Below, one piece after another: positions 22,713 to 31,538 of a stretch of 40,743 nucleotides of DNA. The notes under the pieces were generated by a model. The model was not told the origin of the DNA and searched no databases. It worked only from the letters and a program-made list of their open reading frames with translations. Position numbers and translations under genes: made by a program. Each line of letters starts with the position of its first letter. The stretch's first letter is position 1. The stretch spans positions 1 to 40,743 of the forward strand of contig DULJ01000036.1 of NCBI GenBank assembly GCA_012840465.1, given 5' to 3'. This stretch comes from Caryophanales bacterium (lineage in GTDB: Bacteria > Bacillota > Bacilli > Bacillales > Bacillaceae_J).

Positions 22713-24920
22713 CTAAGCACCTGAGTTCTTGTTCAGGTTCTTAATCAAGCAACTTTTCAATTTACAATCAAAATCACACATAAAAGAACTATAAAATTGA
22801 TATCTGTTTTTGCCTTTCTTTTTGGCATGATACATTGCCAAGTCAGCATGTCTCATTAACGTTTCATTGTCTTTTCCATTGTTTGGGAAAAGGCTGATTC
22901 CAATAGTTGCTCCGACGAATAATTCACTATTTCCGATAACAATTGGTTTATTAATCTCGTTAATTATATTTTGTGCGATGATCCCTGTGTCACTAGGTTT
23001 ATTTACTTCTTGAAACAATATGACAAATTCATCTCCACCGAGGCGGGCGACTGTGTCAAATTCCCCAGCGTATTTATTTAGACGGTTGGCAGCTATTTTT
23101 AACAATTTATCACCGACATCATGTCCGTGGGTGTCATTCACGATCTTAAATCCATCAAGGTCTATGAAAAGAAGGGCTATCATTCGATTTTCTTCTTTTG
23201 CATGTAATAACGCTTTTCCGATTGCTTTTTGTAAATAATTGCGATTCGGTAATTCGGTTAAAGGATCATGGTAGGCTTTGTATTTGATTTTGTCTTCATT
23301 TCGCTTTTTGTCTGTCATATCCATCAGGGTTTCAATAACAGCTGTTAGTTCACCTTTGTGATTATAAAGAGGGGCTGCATCGAAATAAAGATAGTGATTC
23401 AAGCTATTATTTAAAATAAACCAACCTTCCGCATGCAGTCCATCTGGAATAATCCGTGATTTATCGTAGGGTATCGAATAATGATTTATTTGATCTTTAC
23501 GAATAATTAAATCCGCTAAACAAGGATGTGGTTCTTCGAAAAATGCCTTCCAATGATCAGATGTTCCTAATATCGTCTGGGCTTTAAGGCCTGTTAACTC
23601 CTCACATGCTTTATTCCAAATGGTAATGTTGCCTGCAGCATTTATAACAAAGGTAGCAGTTGTGGAGTTTTGAATTAGGTTATCAGAGAACTCTTTTTGT
23701 TCCTGTAGCTGTTCCTCAGCAATTTTTAATTCATCGATCTTGTTGCAAAGTGCTTCCGCCATAATATTAAAGGAGTCCCCCGCATGCTTTAGCTCATCGT
23801 TTGTTTCCAGTGACAATCTTGCGTTCAAATCACCACTTGCTATTTTAGTTGCTGTTTGTTCGAAGGTAAAAACAGTGTCACGTACGGATTTATAGAAAGC
23901 AATAAAAAGATAACTCAAAATTAATAGAATCGTGATTAATAATAAGACGATCTGTGTTCTTTCTTTTTCAATATGATGAATATCGCTTTCAAGGACATCA
24001 GTCAATGTTTGGGCTTCAATTTCATACAATATAAAAGCACTGTCTATCGCTCTACTTGCCAATAGAAAATAATGATTTGGCGAAATAGTAATTTCCTCTG
24101 TATCTAGAACATTTTTATTTAAAACATCCAAAAAGATTTCCGTTTCGGATATTGTTTTTTCAAGATTGGCTTTTATTAGTGTTTTATTCGGAACATTTTC
24201 ACTTAGTACGGTATTGACCGAATTTTTGATATCTTCAAGGGTAGAACCAATTAAAATAGATAAGACAAACAGCTTTGTTCTCTCGTCAACCGTCATCGTC
24301 TTCTTAGCAATATAGCCTGAACCATATGCCCGTGTTTGTCCGATTTTTTCCGTCATTATGGGTATATTCATATAAGATTCGGCAAGGTGATAGTTTCTTA
24401 GCCCTGTATCAAGATATAAGTTTGAAGTATTTCCGATATGATTCATAAATTCTAGCATTTTCGCGATAATCTCTGTGTGTTCATCAAGGGTCTCATTAAC
24501 GGAAAGCTGGTTCGCATTCCTTTGAAAGGTGTTCCACATATCTTTTATTTCGTTCCATTTTTGCTCGGTTTTGAGCTCAGCCCCTAATTTTTTATCAACG
24601 GCATCCAGTTGTTCGATTTTTAACTCAATTTGCGATTTCTTTAGCGCAAGTTCTTCTTTAAAGGACTGATCACCACTAAGGTAAGCATTCGTCATTCCGC
24701 GATGCTGTTGCATATCGGCGATCAGGTTTTTCGAGTGCAAAGTATATTCAATCCCTAATTTTTCTTTTTCTATAAAATCAATTTTATCCTTCATATCAGA
24801 GATTAGTAGAAATAACATAACAGTTATAGGTAGTAGAAAAATAACCCCGATTAACGCAAATTTATGGGGATACTTTAACTTCTTCATTAAAGAAACAGCA
24901 GGTGAAAATATTGAATTCAT
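22713..24920 (-). CDS. Membrane GGDEF diguanylate cyclase with NIT-like sensor, HAMP and PAS
   Basis: A 735-residue c-di-GMP signalling enzyme. In order: membrane helix (about 22-41); a long extracytoplasmic helical sensor (42-322) with QQHRGMTNAYLSGD, typical of NIT (nitrate/nitrite-sensing-like) four-helix domains; a second helix (about 323-342); HAMP (345-400); PAS (410-535); GGDEF (545-705). The active-site motif GGDEF (628-632) is intact, with the upstream DLDGFKIVNDTHGHDVGD. The inhibitory RxxD site is not kept: the residues are GEFD (619-622), so feedback by product is probably lost. A Cys-containing tail (CDFDCKLKSC) follows the domain. No EAL domain is present. Start ATG 24920 has a weak AAGGTG site. 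Confidence 0.9.
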   Translation of the reverse strand: MNSIFSPAVSLMKKLKYPHKFALIGVIFLLPITVMLFLLISDMKDKIDFIEKEKLGIEYTLHSKNLIADMQQHRGMTNAYLSGDQSFKEELALKKSQIELKIEQLDAVDKKLGAELKTEQKWNEIKDMWNTFQRNANQLSVNETLDEHTEIIAKMLEFMNHIGNTSNLYLDTGLRNYHLAESYMNIPIMTEKIGQTRAYGSGYIAKKTMTVDERTKLFVLSILIGSTLEDIKNSVNTVLSENVPNKTLIKANLEKTISETEIFLDVLNKNVLDTEEITISPNHYFLLASRAIDSAFILYEIEAQTLTDVLESDIHHIEKERTQIVLLLITILLILSYLFIAFYKSVRDTVFTFEQTATKIASGDLNARLSLETNDELKHAGDSFNIMAEALCNKIDELKIAEEQLQEQKEFSDNLIQNSTTATFVINAAGNITIWNKACEELTGLKAQTILGTSDHWKAFFEEPHPCLADLIIRKDQINHYSIPYDKSRIIPDGLHAEGWFILNNSLNHYLYFDAAPLYNHKGELTAVIETLMDMTDKKRNEDKIKYKAYHDPLTELPNRNYLQKAIGKALLHAKEENRMIALLFIDLDGFKIVNDTHGHDVGDKLLKIAANRLNKYAGEFDTVARLGGDEFVILFQEVNKPSDTGIIAQNIINEINKPIVIGNSELFVGATIGISLFPNNGKDNETLMRHADLAMYHAKKKGKNRYQFYSSFMCDFDCKLKSCLIKNLNKNSGA

Positions 24921-25033
24921 GATAGGACACCTTCAAATAGTAATTTCTGTTAAAAGTAATGTATCATGCTTTTCAATAGCATGGGGTGTAAAGATATGAC
25001 AATACAGTTAAATATTAAAAGAAGGGGAAAATA

Positions 25034-25074
25034 AAAACTCTGCAGAATGGGCTTTTATCCATCTACAGAGTTTT
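25034..25074. terminator. Terminator downstream of the SleL-like gene
   Basis: A 9-bp stem AAAACTCTG (25034-25042)/CAGAGTTTT (25066-25074) with an inner ATGG/CCAT. In the minus direction it follows the GH18 gene by about 100 nt. The 24921-25173 gap otherwise holds only an 18-codon GTG frame (25084-25140, minus) without a ribosome site. Confidence 0.6.
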
Positions 25075-25173
25075 GGCGTTCTATTATTTTACTAAATCAA
25101 TTTCAATAACCTTCTTATCTTTTTTAATCGTTTTTTCCACTTCAGTAATTCAATTGTTCAAAATCTGTAATGA

Positions 25174-26580
25174 TTAATTTTTAATTATATTGAAATTCGC
25201 ACCTAGAACTGGCCAATTTTGTTGGAATGTTGGTCCAAGTACCCAATAACTTACTCCGCGCAGATTGTATTCTTTTGCAGTATCGTATTTGACCTGTACA
25301 CTTCGGGCGTCTTCAAACCACACTTCATGTTGTTGACCTGATTGATCTGCGTAATGGAAAAATGGGGATTGGGAGGTTACATCATAATTAATGGCAACAC
25401 CGTTTTTAGCCGCAATGTTGACAGCCTGCCTTGGTCCGATTACATCAGCCCGTGTTCCATATTTCCAAGGAACTTTCCAATCATATCCATAAAGCGGCAC
25501 ACCCATAATAATTTTATGACGAGGAATTACGGAAACCGAATAATCTAGCACCTTTCTTACCTCATTAATAGGAGCAACTGCCATTGGTCGGCCGCCAATC
25601 CAACCCCATTCATAAGTCATAATCACTACAAAATCAACGATTTCACCGTGAGCGGCATAGTCATGAGCCGCATACTGTAATCCTTTTTGTTCCGCACTGT
25701 ACTTAGGGGCTAGTGCAGTTGAAACGGAGTAACCCTCAGGTTTTATACGGCTAACGACTCTTCTTAGAAAGTTGTTAAAGTTTTCCTTATCCTCAGGGTA
25801 GACGTATTCAAAATCAATATTTACACCTGAATACCCTTTTTGTTTAAGCTCCGTTAAGATATTGGTAATGAGTGTATTCTGAATGTCTTCATTTCTTAAG
25901 ATTTGGGCGGCCTCTTCAGGATTAAACCCTCTATTTGTAATCGCAAGGAGTGGGGAAACATTTCTGTTCCGAGAAACTGCAAGGATAGCATTGTCATCTA
26001 AAGGTGTAAGGCCCCCAGTTTTTGTAACATTATGACTAAATGGGCTGATATAGGTGAGATATGGTGCGATCGGCGAAACAAGATTAGCTCCGTCCTGGCC
26101 CATCCTAGTTACGTAGGCATTTATTTCCGTGGCTTTTTTCTTGGACGTCTCAGGTATCCTCAGTCTTTGCCCAATATAAAGCATCTCTGGATTTTGAATT
26201 TGATTTGCCTGAACAATAGCTGGAACGCTTACCCCATAGCGATTCGCAATTAACCATAATGTTTCACCTGGTTGAACAGAATGATAAATAACGGGAATGG
26301 TTAGTACTTGACCGATATAAAGTCTCGATGGGTCTGTTAGCTGATTTGCTTTTACAATCTCTTGTATCGATACACCAAAACGATGGGCTATTGACCATAA
26401 CGTATCTCCGGGCTGAACCACATATTGTTGATAAGGCGCTGGGATCACTACGGCCTCGCCAACAACCAACCGGTTTGGGTCCTCCAAACCGTTAGCAAAA
26501 ACAATCTGTTGATTGGTAGTCCCAAATTTATGAGAGATCTTCGAAAGAGTATCTCCTTTTTGTACAACATATATTTTCAT
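25174..26580 (-). CDS. yaaH: Spore cortex N-acetylglucosaminidase, three LysM plus GH18 (SleL/YaaH type)
   Basis: This is a germination enzyme that trims cortex muropeptides. Three LysM repeats open the protein (KIYVVQKGDTLSKISHKFGT, then YVVQPGDTLWSIAHRFG and HSVQPGETLWLIANRYG), followed by a glycoside hydrolase 18 barrel (about 150-468). The catalytic signature is GVNIDFEYV, whose Glu is the acid. The B. subtilis and B. cereus enzymes have two LysM units and about 430 residues, so this 468-residue form has one extra. Two ATGs (26583, 26580) follow GAGGTGG; the second has the better spacing. A sigma-E-like promoter lies upstream. There is no signal peptide, as usual for mother-cell proteins laid on the spore. 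Confidence 0.9.
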   Translation of the reverse strand: MKIYVVQKGDTLSKISHKFGTTNQQIVFANGLEDPNRLVVGEAVVIPAPYQQYVVQPGDTLWSIAHRFGVSIQEIVKANQLTDPSRLYIGQVLTIPVIYHSVQPGETLWLIANRYGVSVPAIVQANQIQNPEMLYIGQRLRIPETSKKKATEINAYVTRMGQDGANLVSPIAPYLTYISPFSHNVTKTGGLTPLDDNAILAVSRNRNVSPLLAITNRGFNPEEAAQILRNEDIQNTLITNILTELKQKGYSGVNIDFEYVYPEDKENFNNFLRRVVSRIKPEGYSVSTALAPKYSAEQKGLQYAAHDYAAHGEIVDFVVIMTYEWGWIGGRPMAVAPINEVRKVLDYSVSVIPRHKIIMGVPLYGYDWKVPWKYGTRADVIGPRQAVNIAAKNGVAINYDVTSQSPFFHYADQSGQQHEVWFEDARSVQVKYDTAKEYNLRGVSYWVLGPTFQQNWPVLGANFNIIKN

Positions 26581-26606
26581 CATCTGCCACCTCAAAGTAA
26601 GCATTA

Positions 26607-26634
26607 ATAATATGCAATTTACTTTAGAATATTC
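26607..26634 (-). promoter_or_regulatory. Sigma-E-like promoter of the SleL-like gene
   Basis: On the minus strand GAATATT (26634-26628), 13 nt, then CATATTAT (26614-26607) resemble the sigma-E elements (ATATT-type -35 and CATA---T -10). The transcript would start about 20 nt before the gene. This agrees with mother-cell expression of yaaH-type genes. Confidence 0.5.
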
Positions 26635-26737
26635 CTAGGCAAACATTTATGTGATAAAAGCCGCGAGTGGGCCACAGGGTCGAAAACGATGGGCACTAAA
26701 ACGCTCTCCTTTACCGATTTTCCGAAGAACAAAATCG

Positions 26738-26956
26738 CTATCTTTTCTTCTTTTTATTATCCAAAACGGGCTGTTGCTTCTTTTTAATTTCCTCCCGGAC
26801 AACATTAACGTGAATCGTTCTTTCGTTAATCACATTCACACTCAAAACCTTTGCTTTCCGGCCCTTAATTTTTAGATCCTGACCAACCGATGGAACATTT
26901 TGAAGCAGCTGACTTAATAAAATATTTTTGTTTTCAATAAAATGAACAGTAAACAT
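26738..26956 (-). CDS. Conserved-looking small hypothetical protein, 72 residues
   Basis: ATG 26956 is preceded by AGGTGA at a good distance. The protein begins MFTVHFIENKNILLSQLLQN and alternates beta-like segments (DLKIKGRKAKVLSVNVIN, then TIHVNVV). It ends in a strongly basic, Lys-rich tail (EEIKKKQQPVLDNKKKKR). It has no membrane segment, Cys or signal. The compact basic build would suit RNA or nucleic-acid contact, but this is only an impression; I do not recognise a family. It stands alone upstream of the GH18 gene on the same strand, with about 130 nt between their transcripts. Confidence 0.6.
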   Translation of the reverse strand: MFTVHFIENKNILLSQLLQNVPSVGQDLKIKGRKAKVLSVNVINERTIHVNVVREEIKKKQQPVLDNKKKKR

Positions 26957-27203
26957 TTTATTTTCACCTACTTTTCGGGATATGTTAAAAAAGACCTAAT
27001 GGAAAATCTTTATATAGATATTTGAGTCATGTGAGATTTAGACCATATAACCAAAACAAAATGGTATTATATATGGAAACTGATTGAGGGACTACTAGTG
27101 GGATTTTTTCAATTGGTGATCTTTAACAGAGAGGGTGATTCGAAAACAGCTTGGTGTAGTCTTTTTATGGAGTATGGACAAGATTCTTTGATTTGTTTTA
27201 GTT

Positions 27204-27241
27204 GGACAAGGAACCAAACTGATGGCCCCTTGTCCGATTTT
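27204..27241. terminator. Hairpin downstream of the FAD/Rieske gene
   Basis: An 8-bp stem GGACAAGG (27204-27211)/CCTTGTCC (27228-27235), followed on the plus strand by GATTTTT. The T tail is on the plus strand although the nearest known gene is on the minus strand. The 26957-27240 gap also holds a 48-codon plus-strand GTG frame (27098-27244) that this hairpin would overlap. Confidence 0.45.
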
Positions 27242-28806
27242 TAGTAACCCGATTTTTCGGAAGTTAAGTTTTCAAGCATAGTATGATCGCCTTGTTGTAA
27301 CGGTTTTTCTGCTGGTCCTTCCATGACTTCACCCGTATACGAGAATCTGGATCCATGGCACGGGCAATCCCATGTACGATCGCCGTCATTCCAATTCACT
27401 TCACAACCAACATGTGTACATGTCGTATCAACAATATGTAGTTTTCCTTCGGTATCCCTGTAGGCGCCTTTTCGGGTACCATTAATCATCACAATTCCGC
27501 CTTCATCATTTGCCAACTCTTCGGCATGCCGATTACTAACTTCCAGTTTTCCCTTTATTAAGTGCTTCGCAACGTCAATATTTTCTTTAAAGAATTTTTG
27601 CAAACTTGGGTTAGCATAAAAACGTGAGGGGGTGTAGACCGTTTGATATGGATTATCTTTATTGAGTGCCATATCTGCTAATAACAAGGCTGCTGCCGTC
27701 CCATTGGTCATTCCCCACTTCCGATAACCTGTAGCAATAAGAATGTTATGGACACCAGAAGTGATCTCACCAACATACGGAAGTTTATCCAATGTTGCTA
27801 AATCCTGAGTAGACCAGCGGTAATCAAATTGATCGAGCTTGAAAACGTCTTTTGCGAACTTTTCCAAAGCGTTATAATGCGCCATTGTATCGACGCCTTG
27901 ACCGGATTTATGGCTCTCACCACCAATAAGGAGCAAATTCTCACCATCAACCGGTGTAAAACGGATCGACCGGTTTGGCTTATCAACACTTAGATACGTG
28001 CCACCCGGATAATCCATGTTTGTTTTCGTAGCGAGTACATAAGAACGATCCGCATGTAATCTTACAGAATAGAACCCAGTTCCTTCATAAAAAGGAAAGT
28101 GAGTGCAAGAGAGGACCCCATTCCCTGTAACACGGTGACCATCACGGGTAAGGACTGTCGCTTTATTTTCATCTCGTTCAATATTTACCGCTACCGTATT
28201 TTCAAAAAATAATCCACCTTTGTCGGCGATAACTTTTACAAGGTGAGTCAAATATTTGAGGGGGTGAAATTGGGCTTGATTTTTCATAACCAAACCTTTG
28301 AATATTTTAATATCAAAAGGAATTTCATTTATTATATTTCCCTCAATATTTAATTTTTGATAAGCTTGGAATTCCTTTTCGATTTTTTGGATACTTTGTT
28401 CCTCTGTCGTATAAAGATGCGCATCCTGTTCGCTAAAATCACAATCGATTTTCAGCTCATTGATGGTATTTTTGATGAAATTCAAGGCATTTGTGTTAGC
28501 TTCATAATATAATCTTGCTTTATTAATCCCAAAATGGCTGATAAATTCATCATAAATTAAATCATGCTGTGCTGTTATTTTTGCAGTTGTATGACCGGTT
28601 GTCCCGTTTAACAGCTTGCCAGCATCGATTAAGGCAACCTTGACGCCTTCTTTAACCAAAAGATAAGCAGCTGTAATACCTGTAATTCCGCCACCAACAA
28701 TGACAACATCTGTCTGTAAATCTCCATCTAGTTGTTTAAATTCAGGGAAATCTATGCCATCCCGCCAGTAAGGCTCCGGGATTTGGGGAATCTTATTTTC
28801 TGTCAC
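27241..28806 (-). CDS. yhfW: FAD-dependent oxidoreductase with C-terminal Rieske cluster (YhfW-like)
   Basis: The protein has 521 residues. The N-terminus carries a DAO-type FAD site (VVIVGGGITGITAAYLLVKE) followed by the GHTTAKITAQHD segment, and a second flavin contact late in the domain (GVHNILIATGYRKWGMTNG). The last 90 residues form a Rieske [2Fe-2S] domain with the ligand pairs CTHVGC and CPCHGS. This DAO-Rieske fusion corresponds to B. subtilis YhfW, whose substrate is not established. It is cytoplasmic with no signal sequence. It is a single gene, with start ATG 28806 preceded by a weak GGAGGG-type site. Confidence 0.87.
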   Translation of the reverse strand: MTENKIPQIPEPYWRDGIDFPEFKQLDGDLQTDVVIVGGGITGITAAYLLVKEGVKVALIDAGKLLNGTTGHTTAKITAQHDLIYDEFISHFGINKARLYYEANTNALNFIKNTINELKIDCDFSEQDAHLYTTEEQSIQKIEKEFQAYQKLNIEGNIINEIPFDIKIFKGLVMKNQAQFHPLKYLTHLVKVIADKGGLFFENTVAVNIERDENKATVLTRDGHRVTGNGVLSCTHFPFYEGTGFYSVRLHADRSYVLATKTNMDYPGGTYLSVDKPNRSIRFTPVDGENLLLIGGESHKSGQGVDTMAHYNALEKFAKDVFKLDQFDYRWSTQDLATLDKLPYVGEITSGVHNILIATGYRKWGMTNGTAAALLLADMALNKDNPYQTVYTPSRFYANPSLQKFFKENIDVAKHLIKGKLEVSNRHAEELANDEGGIVMINGTRKGAYRDTEGKLHIVDTTCTHVGCEVNWNDGDRTWDCPCHGSRFSYTGEVMEGPAEKPLQQGDHTMLENLTSEKSGY

Positions 28807-28923
28807 TCTAAACCCTCCGTTTTATTAAAAAAAGATAATTTTAGTGTTTGTAACAAATTGGGAAATTATACTTATGTGACGGGGAAACGGATTCTGTAGT
28901 TCTTTGGGTCAGAGTTCCCGACC

Positions 28924-29637
28924 CTACGGCTCTTTCAATTCACGTTCTAGTTCTTTTGAAATTTCATCACCCCAAATTTGATAAGCGTTCCCCATAAGAT
29001 GAACGCCATCAATCGTGTATTTTTTATTTAATGATTTTCCAGTTGCTAATTTCCCATTTAGGTCAATGAATGCGATATTTCTTTCTTTAGCTACCATTTT
29101 TAGTAAAGCATTTAACTCGTCCACTTTCTGATTAATCTTCTTGTGTTTTTTTTCATTTGAAGCAACGTAGAGTGTAGATGTAATTACCGGTTTAATGTGC
29201 CGATCCATTAATTCAACCACAATCTTTCGATGGTTACGGGCGATTTCCTCAGGAGTTGCCTCGTTCGATTTAATATCATTAATCCCACCCATTAAAAAGA
29301 CCATCTTAGGTTTTAATATATAAACATAATGAAGCCGATTTAACATTCCTTCCGTATTGTCGCCGCGAATCCCACGATTAACAACATCATTTCTTTTTAA
29401 TAATTCATGCCAATCCACCGCCTGAGTGATCGAATCGCCAAGCATAACGACATTAGCCTGTCTCGATGGATAAACATCATAATAACTCGTTCTCATCAAA
29501 TATAGTTTATTTTGAAGGTAACTAGGGCTTCTGGCATCTACTTCTTCCTCATTCCCAGAAAATTTTACGAGGACAAAAATAAGGAAGAGATTTACTGCTA
29601 AGGATAAATAAAATAACCTTTTAAATGTACCCTGCAT
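28924..29637 (-). CDS. Membrane-anchored SGNH/GDSL hydrolase
   Basis: The protein has 237 residues from ATG 29637, supported by GAAAGGG upstream; the in-frame start 84 nt earlier lacks a site. One N-terminal signal-anchor helix (LFYLSLAVNLFLIFVLVKF) puts the enzyme outside the membrane. The SGNH blocks are all present: GDSIT (catalytic Ser), NRGIRGDNT (Gly), GGIND (Asn) and DGVHL (Asp and His). It probably hydrolyses an acyl ester or deacetylates a surface polymer; such platelet-activating-factor-acetylhydrolase-like enzymes act on sugars or lipids. It is divergent from hrtB, and its promoter shares the 29638-29794 region with the HssR box. Confidence 0.85.
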   Translation of the reverse strand: MQGTFKRLFYLSLAVNLFLIFVLVKFSGNEEEVDARSPSYLQNKLYLMRTSYYDVYPSRQANVVMLGDSITQAVDWHELLKRNDVVNRGIRGDNTEGMLNRLHYVYILKPKMVFLMGGINDIKSNEATPEEIARNHRKIVVELMDRHIKPVITSTLYVASNEKKHKKINQKVDELNALLKMVAKERNIAFIDLNGKLATGKSLNKKYTIDGVHLMGNAYQIWGDEISKELERELKEP

Positions 29638-29728
29638 GATTTTACCCTTTCTTTTTTCATTTAGTTTTACCAGGTAAATAGCATTAATGTATTTAACAAG
29701 GAATCGGCTTTTTTGTGTCAATTTCCCT

Positions 29729-29748
29729 GTTCATCTTCCGTTCATATT
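29729..29748 (+). promoter_or_regulatory. HssR box upstream of hrtB
   Basis: The direct repeat GTTCATCTT-CC-GTTCATATT matches the HssR site known from S. aureus (GTTCATATT-N2-GTTCATATT) with one change. It is followed after 7 nt by a -10 TAGAAT (29756-29761), so the repeat covers the -35 position, as expected for an activator-dependent promoter. Confidence 0.88.
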
Positions 29749-29794
29749 AGAGACTTAGAATAAGGATGTAAACAAGAGATTGGAGGAATTAATA

Positions 29795-30835
29795 ATGACC
29801 CTTGCATGGAAAGAAATTAAAAAAAATAAATTAAGATATTTAATTTTAGGATCGATTGTTTTTCTAATTAGTTTGTTAACCTTCATTATTTCCGGTTTGG
29901 CAAACGGATTATCACAGGATAATGCCGCACTAATAAAAGATTTACCAAACGGACAAGTTTATATGAGTGCAGATGCTGATGGGACCTATAATCTGTCGAA
30001 AATAGATAGCAATACCCAGGGGAAATTATTAAACGAACAGAACGATGCTGTAGCACTATCCATTCAAATGGGCTTTTTGAATGATCAGAATGGCAAACAA
30101 CAAAGTGTTGCTTTTGTGACTTCAACCGATTCCGATTCAATGTTGTTCGAAAATGTTAAAGCTGGTGAGATTATATTAGACAGTTCAATGAAGGAAAAAG
30201 GTAGTAAAGTTGGAGATACTTTAACAAATAATCAATTGAATGGTGAGTTTATCGTAAGGGGATTTGTGGATCATAAGAAATTCAGCCATGCCCCTGTTGC
30301 TTTTATTAATATGAAAGACTATAAAGAGATTTATAAAACAGATGAAATGCAATTGATTTTTGTTCCTAATAACGATGCGGCACTGGATATAGACGGTTTA
30401 CAAGCTTTTTCTAAGAAACAATTTCTCAATACGATGTCAAGTTATAAAGCAGAACAAATGTCGCTTAATATGATAGTTTGGTTTTTAGTCGTGATTAGTG
30501 GAATGTTGTTTGCCATCTTTTTCTATATGATGAATGTCCAAAAAATGGGCTTGTACGGCATATTAAAAGCCATTGGATTGAAAACGAGTGCTTTATTTAA
30601 AATAATGTGGACACAAATGCTTTTTATTACAGTAATAGCACTTGTTTTTTCAATTGGTCTTAGTCAAGGTTTTAATATGATCGCACCACAAGAAATGCCC
30701 TTTAGTTTAACCTTAGAAACAACAGCACAATTGTCGGTGGTCTTTTTAATAATCGGCTTTATAGGTGCAACGCTTTCAGGCATACAAATTAAAAAGGTCG
30801 AACCATTACAAGCGATCCAACAAGGAGAGGTTTAA
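29795..30835 (+). CDS. hrtB: Haem-efflux ABC permease HrtB
   Basis: This is a 346-residue FtsX/MacB-type permease. It has an N-terminal helix (about 16-38), a large extracytoplasmic domain (about 40-225), then three helices at the C-terminus (around WFLVVISGMLFAIFFYMM and VFLIIGFIGATLSG). Length and topology equal S. aureus HrtB. It expels excess haem with HrtA. ATG 29795 is chosen because TTGGAGGAA, read as the start of a longer frame at 29780, is its ribosome site. It is followed by hrtA one base after its stop, then hssR and hssS, with an HssR box upstream. The gene order hrtB-hrtA-hssRS identifies the system firmly. Confidence 0.9.
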   Translation: MTLAWKEIKKNKLRYLILGSIVFLISLLTFIISGLANGLSQDNAALIKDLPNGQVYMSADADGTYNLSKIDSNTQGKLLNEQNDAVALSIQMGFLNDQNGKQQSVAFVTSTDSDSMLFENVKAGEIILDSSMKEKGSKVGDTLTNNQLNGEFIVRGFVDHKKFSHAPVAFINMKDYKEIYKTDEMQLIFVPNNDAALDIDGLQAFSKKQFLNTMSSYKAEQMSLNMIVWFLVVISGMLFAIFFYMMNVQKMGLYGILKAIGLKTSALFKIMWTQMLFITVIALVFSIGLSQGFNMIAPQEMPFSLTLETTAQLSVVFLIIGFIGATLSGIQIKKVEPLQAIQQGEV

Positions 30836-30836
30836 T

Positions 30837-31517
30837 ATGTCAATATTTACAATGGATAAAGTCAAAAAAACGTTTACTAATGGGGAAATAAAGGAAGATA
30901 TACTAAAAGGAATTAATCTATCCCTTAAAGAAGGTGAGGTGACAGCGTTAGTGGGTGCTTCAGGCTCCGGCAAAAGTACGTTGCTCACAATTGCAGCAGG
31001 ACTTCAACACGCATCAGATGGACAAGTTATATTTGAAGGGGAAAATCTAAATGCTATGAATCAAGAACAAATTCGAAAAATCCGAGCAAGCAAATTTGGC
31101 TTTGTCTTTCAATTTGCACATCTTGTTCCTTTTCTCACAGTAGAAGAACAACTAATGCTAATGTTAGATGTGTCTGAAACGAAATTAAACAAACAAGAAC
31201 AAAAAAGGGAAGTTAATAGAATTCTAAAATTAGTTGAAATGGACCATCGGAAAAATGCTTATCCATCTTCTTTATCAGGAGGGGAAAAACAAAGAGTTGC
31301 AATTGCTCGTGCCATTATCCATAAACCTAAAGTTCTTTTCGCTGATGAACCAACTGCAAGTCTTGATTCGAAAAGGTCAAAAGATGTAATGGCATTAATC
31401 CGGGATTTAACTAAAACTCTCAATATTACAACCCTAATGGTTACCCATGACGAAGAAATGCTTTCTTACGCAGAACATGTCATTAAAATGAGTGATGGTC
31501 TAATTATGAAAAAATAA
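30837..31517 (+). CDS. hrtA: Haem-efflux ABC ATPase HrtA
   Basis: This 226-residue ABC ATPase has Walker A GASGSGKST, the Q-loop in FGFVFQFAHLVPFLT, signature LSGGEKQRVAIARAI, Walker B VLFADEPTA and the switch His in LMVTHDEE. It belongs to the MacB/LolD-like subfamily that pairs with FtsX-type permeases, here HrtB directly upstream. ATG 30837 lies 1 nt after the hrtB stop, with AAGGAGAGG in the end of hrtB, so translation is coupled. Expression should rise with haem through HssRS. Confidence 0.92.
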   Translation: MSIFTMDKVKKTFTNGEIKEDILKGINLSLKEGEVTALVGASGSGKSTLLTIAAGLQHASDGQVIFEGENLNAMNQEQIRKIRASKFGFVFQFAHLVPFLTVEEQLMLMLDVSETKLNKQEQKREVNRILKLVEMDHRKNAYPSSLSGGEKQRVAIARAIIHKPKVLFADEPTASLDSKRSKDVMALIRDLTKTLNITTLMVTHDEEMLSYAEHVIKMSDGLIMKK

Positions 31518-31538
31518 GGTTTTACAGGAGTAAACGTG

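Noticed and set aside
25084-25140. 18-codon GTG frame on the minus strand (Lys-rich) after the GH18 gene
   Set aside because: It is very short and lacks a ribosome site. It might be a worn gene remnant but cannot be supported.
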